DNA of 64,000 nucleotides from Pseudomonas viciae (GCF_004786035.1 NZ_CP035088.1:2702001-2766000), one strand, 5' to 3'. Numbered from the stretch's first letter, positions 54,608 to 64,000 are shown. Notes: generated by a model from the letters alone, not told the origin. A program made the numbers and translations.

Positions 54608-57265
54608 ATGCGCACCGAACAACCGAAGATGATTTACCTGAAGGACTATCAGGCGCCCGAGTACCTGATCGACGAGACGCACCTGACCTTCGAGTTGTTC
54701 GAGGACCACAGCCTGGTCCATGCGCAACTGGTGATGCGCCGCAACCCCGAGGGCGGGGCCGGGTTGCCGCCCCTGGTGCTCGATGGCCAGCACCTGGAGC
54801 TGGTCTCGATCAAGCTCGACGACGCCGACCTGGGGCAGGGCGATTACCAGCTGGACGACAGCCACCTGACCCTGCAGCCCAAGACCCAGGCCTTCACGGT
54901 TGACACCACCGTGAGGATCCACCCGGAAACCAACACGGCCCTGGAAGGCCTGTACAAGTCCGGCAGCATGTTCTGCACCCAGTGCGAGGCCGAGGGTTTC
55001 CGCAAAATCACCTATTACCTCGACCGCCCGGATGTCATGAGCAAGTTCACCACCACCGTGGTGGCCGAGCAGCACAGCTATCCGGTGCTGCTGTCCAACG
55101 GCAACCCGATTGCCAGCGGTCCTGGCGAAGACGGTCGCCATTGGGCGACCTGGGAAGATCCGTTCAAGAAGCCAGCGTACCTGTTTGCCCTGGTGGCCGG
55201 TGACCTGTGGTGCGTCGAAGACACCTTCACCACCATGAGCGAGCGCAGCGTGGCGTTGCGCATTTATGTCGAGCCGGAAAACATCGACAAATGCCAGCAC
55301 GCCATGACCAGCCTGAAGAAGTCGATGCGCTGGGACGAAGAAGTCTATGGGCGTGAATACGACCTGGACATCTTCATGATTGTCGCGGTCAACGACTTCA
55401 ACATGGGCGCCATGGAGAACAAGGGCCTCAATATCTTCAACTCCAGCGCCGTGCTGGCTCGCGCCGAAACCGCCACCGACGCTGCGCACCAGCGGGTCGA
55501 GGCGATCGTTGCCCACGAGTACTTCCACAACTGGTCCGGCAACCGCGTGACCTGCCGCGACTGGTTCCAGCTGTCGCTCAAGGAAGGTTTCACGGTGTTC
55601 CGCGATGCGGGGTTCTCGGCCGACATGAACTCCGCCACGGTCAAGCGCATCCAGGACGTGGCCTACCTGCGCACTCACCAGTTCGCCGAAGACGCCGGCC
55701 CCATGGCCCATGCTGTGCGGCCGGACAGCTTTATCGAGATCTCCAACTTCTACACCCTGACCGTGTACGAAAAAGGCTCGGAAGTGGTTGGCATGATCCA
55801 CACCCTGTTGGGGCCTGAGGGTTTCCGCAAGGGCAGTGATTTGTACTTCGAGCGCCACGACGGCCAGGCCGTGACCTGCGATGACTTCATCAAGGCCATG
55901 GAAGACGCCAACGGCGTCGACCTGAGCCAGTTCAAGCGCTGGTACAGCCAGGCCGGCACGCCACGGTTGGCGGTGAGCGAGTCCTACGACGCCGCGGCCA
56001 AGACCTACAGCCTGACCTTCAGCCAGAGTTGCCCGCCGACCCCGGACAAGATGGAAAAGCTGCCGTTCGTGATTCCCGTGGAACTGGGCCTGCTCGACAG
56101 CAAGGGCGCTGAGATCCCTCTGCGCCTGGCCGGGGAAGCGGCGGCAGACGGCACGTCCCGGGTGATCTCGGTGACCGAAGCCGAGCAGACCTTCACCTTT
56201 GTCGGCATCGCCGAACAACCCTTGCCCTCGCTGCTGCGCGGCTTCTCGGCGCCGGTGAAACTGAGCTTCCCGTACACCCGCGACCAACTGATGTTCCTGA
56301 TGCAGCACGACAGCGACGGTTTCAACCGCTGGGATGCCGGCCAGCAGTTGTCGGTGCAGGTGTTGCAGGAACTGATCGCCCAGCATCAGAAGGGTACGAG
56401 CCTGGTGCTGGATCCTCGCCTGGTCAGCGCCTTGCGCACGGTGCTGTCGGACGAGTCCCTGGACCAGGCCATGGTCGCCGAAATGCTCTCGCTGCCAGGC
56501 GAGGCCTATCTGACCGAAATCAGCGAAGTGGCCGACGTCGAGGCGATCCATGCCGCCCGCGAGTTCGCCCGTCGGCAGTTGGCCGAGAACCTGTTCGAGG
56601 CCTTGTGGCTTCGCTACGAAGCCAACCGCGACCTGTCCAAACGCACGCCGTATGTGGCCGAGGCCGAGCATTTCGCCCGGCGCGCATTGCAGAACATCGC
56701 ATTGTCGTACCTGATGCTCACCGACAAGCCTGAGGTGCTGAGCGCGACCCTGGAGCAGTTCGATACGGCTGACAACATGACCGAGCGCCTCACCGCGCTG
56801 GCAGTGCTGGTCAACTCGCCGTTCGAAGCCGAGAAGGCCAAGGCCCTGGAAGTGTTCGCGGAAAACTTCAAGGGCAACCCGCTGGTCATGGACCAATGGT
56901 TCAGCGTCCAGGCCGGCAGCCCGCTGCCAGGTGGCCTGGCGCGGGTCAAGGCATTGATGGAGCACCCGGCGTTCAACATCAAGAACCCGAACAAGGTGCG
57001 GGCGCTGATCGGTGCGTTCGCCGGGCAGAACCTGATCAACTTCCACGCCGCCGACGGTTCGGGCTATCGCTTCCTGGCGGACCTGGTGATCCAGCTCAAT
57101 GGTTTCAACCCGCAGATCGCCTCGCGACAGTTGGCGCCGCTGACCCGCTGGCGCAAATACGACAGCGCCCGCCAGGCGCTGATGAAAGCCGAACTGGAGC
57201 GCATCCTGGCGTCCGGCGGGCTGTCCAGCGATGTGTTTGAAGTGGTGAGCAAGAGCCTGGCATAA
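54608..57265 (+). CDS. pepN: Aminopeptidase N (M1 family)
   Basis: 885 aa zinc aminopeptidase that removes N-terminal residues from peptides in the cytoplasm. The exopeptidase motif GAMEN (NMGAMENKGLN) and the zinc motif HEYFHNWSGN are present. The third ligand Glu follows in LSLKEGFTVFRD. A long C-terminal helical domain completes the protein, which has the normal family length. It begins MRTEQPKMIYLKDYQAPEYLIDETHLTFEL. A class B palindrome lies behind the stop. Confidence 0.97.
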   Translation: MRTEQPKMIYLKDYQAPEYLIDETHLTFELFEDHSLVHAQLVMRRNPEGGAGLPPLVLDGQHLELVSIKLDDADLGQGDYQLDDSHLTLQPKTQAFTVDTTVRIHPETNTALEGLYKSGSMFCTQCEAEGFRKITYYLDRPDVMSKFTTTVVAEQHSYPVLLSNGNPIASGPGEDGRHWATWEDPFKKPAYLFALVAGDLWCVEDTFTTMSERSVALRIYVEPENIDKCQHAMTSLKKSMRWDEEVYGREYDLDIFMIVAVNDFNMGAMENKGLNIFNSSAVLARAETATDAAHQRVEAIVAHEYFHNWSGNRVTCRDWFQLSLKEGFTVFRDAGFSADMNSATVKRIQDVAYLRTHQFAEDAGPMAHAVRPDSFIEISNFYTLTVYEKGSEVVGMIHTLLGPEGFRKGSDLYFERHDGQAVTCDDFIKAMEDANGVDLSQFKRWYSQAGTPRLAVSESYDAAAKTYSLTFSQSCPPTPDKMEKLPFVIPVELGLLDSKGAEIPLRLAGEAAADGTSRVISVTEAEQTFTFVGIAEQPLPSLLRGFSAPVKLSFPYTRDQLMFLMQHDSDGFNRWDAGQQLSVQVLQELIAQHQKGTSLVLDPRLVSALRTVLSDESLDQAMVAEMLSLPGEAYLTEISEVADVEAIHAAREFARRQLAENLFEALWLRYEANRDLSKRTPYVAEAEHFARRALQNIALSYLMLTDKPEVLSATLEQFDTADNMTERLTALAVLVNSPFEAEKAKALEVFAENFKGNPLVMDQWFSVQAGSPLPGGLARVKALMEHPAFNIKNPNKVRALIGAFAGQNLINFHAADGSGYRFLADLVIQLNGFNPQIASRQLAPLTRWRKYDSARQALMKAELERILASGGLSSDVFEVVSKSLA

Positions 57266-57284
57266 ACAGACACTGCCTTACCTT

Positions 57285-57314
57285 TGTGGCGAGGGAGCTT
57301 GCTCCCTCGCCACA
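57285..57314. repeat. Class B palindrome
   Basis: 30-nt palindrome TGTGGCGAGGGAGCTTGCTC... 19 bp after the pepN stop, a likely mRNA 3' end hairpin. The remaining gap to 57520 (about 200 bp) holds no gene. Confidence 0.9.
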
Positions 57315-57520
57315 TTCATCACCCTCACGAATGTCTTCTTATTCGCCCTTGGCCTATATCCCCCCGGTTAACAAAAGATAACGCGCCATCGATTGTCAGA
57401 CCTTTCCAAAGCCCGATAGGATAGGTCAGCTTCCGAAGTGGCTCTAGATTGCAGGTTTCAGGACTATGCTCCAGAACTGGCGACGTACAAAGCCTAACAA
57501 TAATAATGGGGGAAAGGTCT

Positions 57521-58573
57521 ATGAGTGAGCCTGTCATGGCTGTGGGGTGCTGCCGCCCGCCGGTGCTGCGCAGAGTCGCGTTGCTGGCTTCGGTGCTCTC
57601 GCTGCTGGGCTCTGCCGTGTTGTCGGCACCGGTGATGGCGGTTGCGGCGTCGACGTCCGATGTCATCTACTCCGTCGAATCGCCCAAGGCCAGCAAAACT
57701 CTGATGCTTGACGTGGTCCACGCCGGCCAGCGCCTGGTGGCGGTCGGTGACCGTGGGCACATTGTCTATTCGGACGACCAAGGCAGTTCCTGGACCCAGG
57801 CCAAAGTGCCAACCCGCCAACTGCTCACCGCCGTATTTTTCGTCGACGACAAGCACGGCTGGGCGGTGGGGCATGACGCACAGATCCTCGCCAGCGACGA
57901 CGGTGGCAGCACCTGGACCAAGCAATTCGAAGACCTGGCCCGTGAATCGCCGCTGCTGGATGTCTGGTTCAAGGACGCCAGCAACGGTTTTGCCGTGGGC
58001 GCCTACGGTGCGCTGCTCGAAACCACCGATGGCGGCAAGCACTGGGAAGACGCCAGTGACCGCCTCGATAACGAAGACCAGTTCCACCTCAATGCCATAG
58101 CTGCCGTGAAAGACGCCGGGCTGTTCATCGTTGGCGAGGCCGGCAGCATGTTCCGCTCCGCCGACTGGGGCCAGACCTGGGAAAAGGTCGAAGGCCCCTA
58201 CGAAGGCTCGCTGTTCGGTGTCATCGGCACCGCCGAGCCTTCGACACTTTTGGCTTACGGCTTGCGCGGCAACCTTTATCGCTCCGCCGACTTCGGTGGC
58301 AGCTGGGAACAGGTCGAACTCAAGGCCGCCCGTGGTGCCCTGGAGTTCGGCCTGTCTGGGGCCACGTTGTTGCCGGACGGTTCCATCGTGATCGTCGGCA
58401 ACGGCGGCAGTGTGGTGCGCAGTACCGACGACGGCGTGACCTTCAGCGTGTTCAACCGCCCGGACCGAATCTCCGTGGCGGCCGTCACGGCGGCGGGCAA
58501 CGGCAACCTGATCCTGGCGGGGCAAGGGGGCGTGCGCGCCACCACGTCCACTGGCGCCGAACTGAGCAAATGA
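57521..58573 (+). CDS. YCF48-like beta-propeller exported protein
   Basis: 350 aa. A twin-Arg-free signal region (RRVALLASVLSLLGSAVLSAPVMAVAA, about 16-42) is followed by BNR/Asp-box-like repeats: YSDDQGSSWTQ, ASDDGGSTWTK, ETTDGGKHWED, RSADWGQTWEK, RSADFGGSWEQ and RSTDDGVTF. The protein is a six- or seven-bladed propeller in the periplasm, of the YCF48/Hcf136-like family. GGGGGAAAGG precedes the start. It lies 43 bp before the RND permease gene, so the two are probably partners in transport of a lipid-like cargo (inference). Confidence 0.9.
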   Translation: MSEPVMAVGCCRPPVLRRVALLASVLSLLGSAVLSAPVMAVAASTSDVIYSVESPKASKTLMLDVVHAGQRLVAVGDRGHIVYSDDQGSSWTQAKVPTRQLLTAVFFVDDKHGWAVGHDAQILASDDGGSTWTKQFEDLARESPLLDVWFKDASNGFAVGAYGALLETTDGGKHWEDASDRLDNEDQFHLNAIAAVKDAGLFIVGEAGSMFRSADWGQTWEKVEGPYEGSLFGVIGTAEPSTLLAYGLRGNLYRSADFGGSWEQVELKAARGALEFGLSGATLLPDGSIVIVGNGGSVVRSTDDGVTFSVFNRPDRISVAAVTAAGNGNLILAGQGGVRATTSTGAELSK

Positions 58574-58616
58574 GTCACGCCTGCAAGACGGGCATAAAAA
58601 CAAGAAGGCGGACCCC

Positions 58617-60992
58617 ATGAGCAGTCATCATCAAGACAAGGCGACGTTCCTCGAACGCCTGATTTTCAACAACCGCCCGGCAGTGATCGTCATTTGCCTG
58701 CTGGTCAGCGTTTTCCTGTTCTGGCAGGCCACGCTGATCCGGCCGTCCACCAGTTTTGAAAAGATGATCCCGCTCCAGCACCCCTTCATCGAGAAGATGC
58801 TCGAGCACCGCAATGACCTGGCGAACCTGGGCAACACGGTACGAATTTCCGTGGAAGCCACCAATGGCGACATCTTCTCCAAGGAATACATGGAGACCCT
58901 GCGCCAGATTCACGACGAGGTCTTCTACATTTCCGGGGTTGACCGTTCCGGGCTCAAGTCGCTGTGGAGCCCGAGCGTGCGCTGGACCGAAGTGACGGAG
59001 GAGGGCTTCGCCGGTGGCGAGGTGATCCCCCAGAGCTACAACGGCTCAGCCGACAGCCTGGATCTGCTGCGCAACAACGTACTCAAGTCCGGCCAGGTCG
59101 GGCGTCTGGTGGCCAACGATTTCAAGTCGAGCATCATCGATATCCCGTTGCTGGAGTCCTACCCGGACCCACAGGACCAGGGCAAGTTGCTCGCCCTCGA
59201 CTACCGGAAGTTTTCCCACGAGCTTGAAGACAAGATCCGCAACAAGTTTGAAGCGCAGAACCCCAACGTGCAGATCCATATCGTCGGTTTTGCCAAGAAG
59301 GTCGGCGACCTGATCGACGGTCTGGTCATGGTGGTGATGTTTTTCGGCGTGGCGTTCGTCATCACCCTGATCCTGCTGTACTGGTTCACCAACTGCATGC
59401 GCAGCACCATCGCGGTATTGAGCACCACATTGGTGGCGGTGGTCTGGCAGTTGGGGCTGATGCACGCGGCCGGTTTCGGTCTCGATCCGTATTCGATGCT
59501 GGTGCCGTTCCTGATCTTCGCCATCGGCATTTCCCACGGCGTGCAGAAAATCAACGGCATCGCCTTGCAGTCCGGCGAAGCGGACAACGCCCTGACGGCG
59601 GCGCGGCGCACCTTCCGCCAGCTGTTCCTGCCGGGGATGATCGCGATCCTGGCGGACGCCGTCGGCTTCATCACCTTGCTGATCATCGACATCGGCGTGA
59701 TCCGCGAACTGGCCATCGGTGCGTCCATCGGCGTGGCGGTGATCGTGTTCACCAACCTGATCCTGCTGCCGGTGGCGATTTCCTATGTCGGTATCAGCAA
59801 ACGTGCCGTCGAGCGCAGCAAGAAAGACGCGACCCGCGAACACCCGTTCTGGCGCACGTTGTCGAACTTCGCCAGCGCCAAGGTCGCGCCGGTGTCCATT
59901 GCCCTGGCGGTGATCGCTTTCGGTGGTGGCCTCTGGTACAGCCAGAACCTGAAGATCGGTGACCTCGATCAGGGCGCGCCGGAATTGCGTCCGGACTCGC
60001 GCTACAACCAGGACAACAACTTCATCATCAGCAACTACTCCACCAGCTCCGATGTTCTGGTGGTGATGGTCAAGACCAAGGCCGAGGGCTGCTCGCGCTA
60101 TGAAGCCATGGCGCCCATCGACGAGCTGATGTGGAAGATGCAGAACACCGAGGGCGTGCAGTCGGCGATTTCCCTGGTGACCGTGTCCAAGCAAATGATC
60201 AAGGGCATGAACGAGGGCAACCTGAAATGGGAAACCCTGTCGCGCAACCCTGACGTGCTGAACAACTCCATTGCCCGGGCCGATGGCCTGTACAACAACA
60301 GCTGCTCCCTGGCGCCGGTGCTGGTGTTCCTCAACGACCACAAGGCCGAGACCCTGGACCGTGCGGTGAAGGCGGTGCAGGACTTTGCCAGGGACAACAA
60401 CCGCGACGGTCTGGAATTCATCCTCGCCGCCGGTAACGCCGGCATCGAGGCGGCCACCAACGAAGTGATCAAGGAATCGGAACTGATCATCCTGATCCTG
60501 GTGTACATCTGCGTGGCGACCATGTGCATGATCACCTTCCGTTCCTGGGCGGCGACGCTGTGCATCGTGCTACCGCTGGTGCTGACCTCGGTGCTGGGCA
60601 ACGCCCTGATGGCGTTCATGGGCATTGGCGTGAAAGTCGCGACCCTGCCGGTGGTGGCCCTTGGCGTGGGGATTGGCGTGGACTACGGCATCTACATCTA
60701 CAGCCGTCTGGAAAGCTTCCTGCGGGCCGGATTGCCGTTGCAGGAGGCGTACTACCAGACGCTCAAATCCACCGGTAAAGCCGTATTGTTCACCGGTCTG
60801 TGCCTGGCCATCGGCGTGTGCACCTGGATCTTCTCGGCCATCAAGTTCCAGGCCGACATGGGGCTGATGCTGACGTTCATGTTGCTGTGGAACATGTTCG
60901 GTGCGTTGTGGCTGCTGCCGGCGCTGGCGCGGTTCCTGATCAAGCCGGAGAAGTTGGCGGGGCAGAAGGGTAATTCGTTGTTTGCTCATTGA
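58617..60992 (+). CDS. RND/MMPL-superfamily permease
   Basis: 791 aa inner-membrane transporter with a SSD/MMPL-like architecture. One N-terminal helix (PAVIVICLLVSVFLFWQATLI), a large periplasmic loop and a five-helix block (from VMVVMFFGVAFVITLILLYWF) make the first half; the same plan repeats in the second half, from about residue 420. The sequence GVGIGVDYGIYIYSRLES is the conserved second-half motif. AAGAAGG lies before the start. No outer-membrane channel or membrane fusion gene is adjacent. The cargo is unknown. Confidence 0.92.
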   Translation: MSSHHQDKATFLERLIFNNRPAVIVICLLVSVFLFWQATLIRPSTSFEKMIPLQHPFIEKMLEHRNDLANLGNTVRISVEATNGDIFSKEYMETLRQIHDEVFYISGVDRSGLKSLWSPSVRWTEVTEEGFAGGEVIPQSYNGSADSLDLLRNNVLKSGQVGRLVANDFKSSIIDIPLLESYPDPQDQGKLLALDYRKFSHELEDKIRNKFEAQNPNVQIHIVGFAKKVGDLIDGLVMVVMFFGVAFVITLILLYWFTNCMRSTIAVLSTTLVAVVWQLGLMHAAGFGLDPYSMLVPFLIFAIGISHGVQKINGIALQSGEADNALTAARRTFRQLFLPGMIAILADAVGFITLLIIDIGVIRELAIGASIGVAVIVFTNLILLPVAISYVGISKRAVERSKKDATREHPFWRTLSNFASAKVAPVSIALAVIAFGGGLWYSQNLKIGDLDQGAPELRPDSRYNQDNNFIISNYSTSSDVLVVMVKTKAEGCSRYEAMAPIDELMWKMQNTEGVQSAISLVTVSKQMIKGMNEGNLKWETLSRNPDVLNNSIARADGLYNNSCSLAPVLVFLNDHKAETLDRAVKAVQDFARDNNRDGLEFILAAGNAGIEAATNEVIKESELIILILVYICVATMCMITFRSWAATLCIVLPLVLTSVLGNALMAFMGIGVKVATLPVVALGVGIGVDYGIYIYSRLESFLRAGLPLQEAYYQTLKSTGKAVLFTGLCLAIGVCTWIFSAIKFQADMGLMLTFMLLWNMFGALWLLPALARFLIKPEKLAGQKGNSLFAH

Positions 60993-61039
60993 TGGGTTGC
61001 TGGAGGGGAATGCTGTCCCCTCAATGGACTTGAAATACA

Positions 61040-61069
61040 TGTGGCGAGGGAGCTTGCTCCCTCGCCACA
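61040..61069. repeat. Class B palindrome
   Basis: 30-nt palindrome of the GTGGCGAGGGAGC class in the gap between convergent genes, probably acting on both 3' ends. Confidence 0.9.
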
Positions 61070-61097
61070 ATGAATTACGCCAGCCTTTGAGCGGTGA

Positions 61098-64000
61098 TCA
61101 CGGCGCCAACGGCAAGAACTTGCTCTGCGCCAACGACCTGCCGATCTGCCCTCGATGTACATTCACCACTGCATAAGGGCTCTTCGCCTTGGCCAGCATC
61201 GAGTGGTAGTGCTCCCGGCGTTGCTCCTTGGTTTTCAAATGCGCAACGCTGTAGTCCGTTTTCAGCGTGTCGACCGTCTCGTAATGAAAGTGCGCGTACC
61301 AGAGCGTCCAGCCGTCGCGGTCGTTGATGGCGTATTCCTGGAGGAAATCCTTGCGTTCGCCTTTCAAGGCTTTGCGTTCGCCGAGCCGTGCGACTTGTAT
61401 CAGGTTCTTTGCGAACAGGTAGCGCAGATTGCTGTCGGTGGGCGGCAACTTCAGGCTCAGTTCGGTGCGCAGTTCACTGCCCCGGGTGGTCAGGCGGAAA
61501 GCTGCGTTTGACAGTTCATCGATCAATGTCTGATCCGCTGCTGTGCGCGGTTTTGTCGAGGCGGTGAAGGCTCTTTCGAGTTCTTCGCAGCGTTTGCGGT
61601 AGCGACTCGCCTCATTGTTCATGATCTCCTCGATTTCCTGGGGAAAGCGGCACTGGGTTTTATACCGCTCTGCGCTCAGTAAACTGTTCTCCAGTTGATC
61701 CAGCAGCTTGCGCGCATCGCCCTTGATCGTTTTGATCGCTCTGGTGCGTGGTGATGGAGCCGGTCGTTGTACTTCGACGATGTCCCAGACGTCGTCGTGC
61801 TGTGAATAGGTGGCGAGTAACTCGTCATCGACTTCGGAGCGTAGCTCGACGACTTCAATCGGCAGGGAGGTGCCGGCGGGTTTCAGATCACCAATCAAGA
61901 CGCCAGCCTTCCGGGTTTTGATCACCTTTTTTTGCGGGCGCCCGCTCGCCGTTTTGGTGCGTTTTTGCGGACGCTTGCGCGGCTGCGGCGCGGGTTTGAG
62001 CTCGGCGGACAATTTCTTGGAGACGTCGTCATAGAGATGTTCGATCAGCTTGAACAGCCTGGCGAAATAGGATGGGTCAATGTCGTTGGCATTGAGTGCC
62101 TTGATGCCCTGCATGGCATCTAGGGAAGCGCCATAGTTTTCGGTCAGACTTTCCAGCACTTCAAGCCGCTCCGGAGGGGGCAGGTCATATGTTTCCAGGT
62201 CGGAGTGGGAGCGCACCTGTTCCAGCAAGAGCTTGATGAAATTATGCAGACTGGCGGGAAGGTCGGACTCGGGGTTTTTGACCAGCAGGGCGGCGAGTAT
62301 GGGTAACTGCAAGGACTTGGTGGCCAGCGCAGATCTTTCTTCCTGGGGACGATCCTTGGTCAGCCGCTCGAATATCTGCGCGCCTTCGGCGTCCAGGTTC
62401 AATAACGCGTCCAGGTGCCGCTCCTCGAGTTCCAGCCAATAGATAGTACGATCGTTGATGACGCTCATTGCGTCGAGGTACGCAAAGTAGCCTACGGGGT
62501 TGTCGGCGACAGCCTCCTTCAACGCCGGTCCATTTTTCATGAAGTGGATATTGGCGGCATCCAGGGCCACTAAATCCAACTCGACGACAAGAAAGGCCTT
62601 ACGGGCGTTGTTGATCACATTTTCCATCAGTGCGCGAAGCAGTTCCGGGGGCAATGTCATGTCAAGGCTGGCATATTCCGTTGCTTTGTTCAGCAGCCGC
62701 AGATAGTCGTCAGTCTGGTCCTGGAGCAATTCATAAAACTGCGCACGTTTTGCCGCACGTTGTTCCTCGGTAAAGTCGCCTTCCTGGGTTCTGCTCAAGA
62801 CTTCCTGGGCAACTTGCACGGCCTTTAGCTTATCGGCTTCCTGTGCGTGATAATTCCTCAGCTCCTGGGTCAATTCCATCCCCCGCTGGGCCCTGAGCTT
62901 GCGCAGTTCGGCCACCCGCTTTGGGGGCATGCCCCCGCGCAGACGCAGGCGTAGGTCCATGGACCAGTTGCCCTGGATATCTGACTTCAACACCGGACCA
63001 TTTTTTGCCGGGTCTCGTGGAGCCTGCGGGTCGACGATCACCGTGTTGCCGTCCGGCTCCGGACTGATCCGATACAGTTTGTCTTCCACCAGTGCGTACC
63101 ATTTGTTCTGGATGACGTACAAGCCTGTGTAGGGGCCATATTTGATCGGTTCAGGCATTGAAGTGGGGCGTGGCACCTGTAGCCGCTGCAGCCGGTTACG
63201 TTGCTCCTGCGTCAGGCGCTGCCCGGTGCTGGCGAAACTGAGGTCCAGGGCGCCCTGCGAGTGTTCGCCGGGCAAGCCCACCGGCCCTTCGAGAATCCTG
63301 GGCGGCACCGGCGTCGGCCACTGCTCAGGGATGACGCGCGGTGCTGGGGGACGCATCGCCTGTTCCTTCAGTGCATGGGGCACCGGTGCATGGGACAAGG
63401 CGCTGATGGAGGGAAATTGATGCGCCAGCATGCCAAGGTTGAGTAGCAGGTCGACGACGGCCAGTTCACGGGTCACCGGGTCTTCGCTGCTCAGGGCCGG
63501 AATATCATGACTGGCACTGCTCATCAGGTTCCACAGCCAGAGCGTGGTCATGACTGGGCCGCGCAGCAAGGGCATCAGCAGCGTATTGAACAACAGGCTG
63601 CCGCCTTCCAGCAGCACTGCCCAGCGGCTCTCGCTGTTGGAGACCGAATCATGGTCGGCCTGGGAGACCAGAGCGCGGGCATTACTGCCGTACAGATACT
63701 GCATCAGTTCACCGTTGTGCAGGAACTGCCGCAGTTCGTCGTTTGTACCGTCAATGGCCAGCGTTGCGGGGGCAGGCTTGGCGGGGAGGCTGAACTCATC
63801 GCCCTGGAAAAAGCGCACGATGTGCGGCTCCTGGAAACCACCATCGGCATAGATCGGGCGCGCGGCGTCGGACATCCAGGTCAGGATGCTCTTTTGCAGA
63901 TCCCCAGGAGTGACGATGGCCTTCAACAGTGCCTCGCGCGTAGGGAGCTCTTGCAACGAGGGCGCGTAAAGCGGGCGATACAGTAGGTGCGGTCCGGTTT
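61098..64000 (-). CDS. Large toxin-like protein, 5' end beyond the window (DUF6543-like)
   Basis: At least 967 aa, with the frame still open at the right edge, so the true start is outside. The visible N-terminal part reads HLLYRPLYAPSLQELPTREA, then LTWMSDAARPIYADGGFQEPHIVRFFQGDEF. From memory this matches the region of large Pseudomonas proteins annotated as DUF6543 or dermonecrotic-toxin-like. A hydrophobic patch (LLFNTLLMPLLRGPVMTTLWLW) follows, then long charged helical stretches and a basic Lys/Arg segment (PRKRPQKRTKTASGRPQKK). The GC content is lower than in its neighbours. No catalytic motif was found. It may be a secreted effector; there is no direct evidence for a route. Confidence 0.65.
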   Translation of the reverse strand, partial: TGPHLLYRPLYAPSLQELPTREALLKAIVTPGDLQKSILTWMSDAARPIYADGGFQEPHIVRFFQGDEFSLPAKPAPATLAIDGTNDELRQFLHNGELMQYLYGSNARALVSQADHDSVSNSESRWAVLLEGGSLLFNTLLMPLLRGPVMTTLWLWNLMSSASHDIPALSSEDPVTRELAVVDLLLNLGMLAHQFPSISALSHAPVPHALKEQAMRPPAPRVIPEQWPTPVPPRILEGPVGLPGEHSQGALDLSFASTGQRLTQEQRNRLQRLQVPRPTSMPEPIKYGPYTGLYVIQNKWYALVEDKLYRISPEPDGNTVIVDPQAPRDPAKNGPVLKSDIQGNWSMDLRLRLRGGMPPKRVAELRKLRAQRGMELTQELRNYHAQEADKLKAVQVAQEVLSRTQEGDFTEEQRAAKRAQFYELLQDQTDDYLRLLNKATEYASLDMTLPPELLRALMENVINNARKAFLVVELDLVALDAANIHFMKNGPALKEAVADNPVGYFAYLDAMSVINDRTIYWLELEERHLDALLNLDAEGAQIFERLTKDRPQEERSALATKSLQLPILAALLVKNPESDLPASLHNFIKLLLEQVRSHSDLETYDLPPPERLEVLESLTENYGASLDAMQGIKALNANDIDPSYFARLFKLIEHLYDDVSKKLSAELKPAPQPRKRPQKRTKTASGRPQKKVIKTRKAGVLIGDLKPAGTSLPIEVVELRSEVDDELLATYSQHDDVWDIVEVQRPAPSPRTRAIKTIKGDARKLLDQLENSLLSAERYKTQCRFPQEIEEIMNNEASRYRKRCEELERAFTASTKPRTAADQTLIDELSNAAFRLTTRGSELRTELSLKLPPTDSNLRYLFAKNLIQVARLGERKALKGERKDFLQEYAINDRDGWTLWYAHFHYETVDTLKTDYSVAHLKTKEQRREHYHSMLAKAKSPYAVVNVHRGQIGRSLAQSKFLPLAP

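Noticed and set aside
54548..57046. 832-codon open frame on the minus strand opposite pepN
   Set aside because: Mirror of the conserved pepN coding sequence.

Overview
The window is about 64 kb of high-GC chromosome from a Pseudomonas, most likely the P. fluorescens complex. The evidence is gene content and order (nadK / PPP phosphatase / rhomboid / YeaC / DUF2797 / pepN; fabI / yejFEBA(A) / mltD / gloB / yafS / rnhA / dnaQ; acnB / DUF1289 / usp), close packing, and dozens of REP-type palindromes between genes. The species call is inference. No rRNA, tRNA, CRISPR array, insertion sequence or prophage was seen.

Region 1 (1-16,927) is a type VI secretion system in two divergent operons: tssB-tssC-hcp-tssE-tssF-tssG-tssH(clpV) on the minus strand and tssJ-tssK-tssL-tssM-tssA on the plus strand. 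This order resembles P. aeruginosa HSI-III from memory. All 13 core components except VgrG are present, and no PAAR, Fha, kinase or phosphatase gene lies inside. Behind clpV is a low-GC gene with a PD-(D/E)XK nuclease signature. The 224-bp divergent promoter region holds a hairpin predicted to mask the tssB ribosome binding site, a 19-bp perfect dyad and three copies of TTCCCTTG.

Region 2 (16,930-31,700) is a mixed metabolic and stress block: a D-2-hydroxyacid dehydrogenase, an HAAAP amino-acid permease, aconitase B with a long foldable leader, a DUF1289 protein, a tandem universal stress protein with a perfect Anr/FNR box upstream, MiaE, an alkylation repair pair (ada-alkA), a glycine-rich exported protein, TrkH, a LysE exporter, an AraC regulator and a GAF-GGDEF diguanylate cyclase.

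Region 3 (31,748-44,876) is a conserved Pseudomonas block. It holds FabI, a Yej/Npp-type peptide ABC importer with two periplasmic binding proteins, the lytic transglycosylase MltD, glyoxalase II, a YafS-like methyltransferase, RNase HI and DNA polymerase III epsilon.

Region 4 (45,074-54,594) holds a GNAT acetyltransferase, a LysR-type regulator, a small conserved protein, an FMN reductase and arsR-arsB without arsC. A DUF1853 gene follows, divergent from the nadK operon of NAD kinase, PPP phosphatase, rhomboid protease, YeaC and DUF2797.

Region 5 (54,608-64,000) holds aminopeptidase N, a YCF48-like beta-propeller protein paired with an RND/MMPL permease, and the 3' portion of a very large lower-GC gene that runs off the right edge and resembles Pseudomonas toxin-like DUF6543 proteins.

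Three families of imperfect palindromes recur between genes: class A (core GTGGGAGCGAGCTTGCTCGC), class B (core GTGGCGAGGGAGC) and class C (GTAGGAGCTG...AGGCTGCGATC). One class C copy sits inside the T6SS operon between tssC and hcp.
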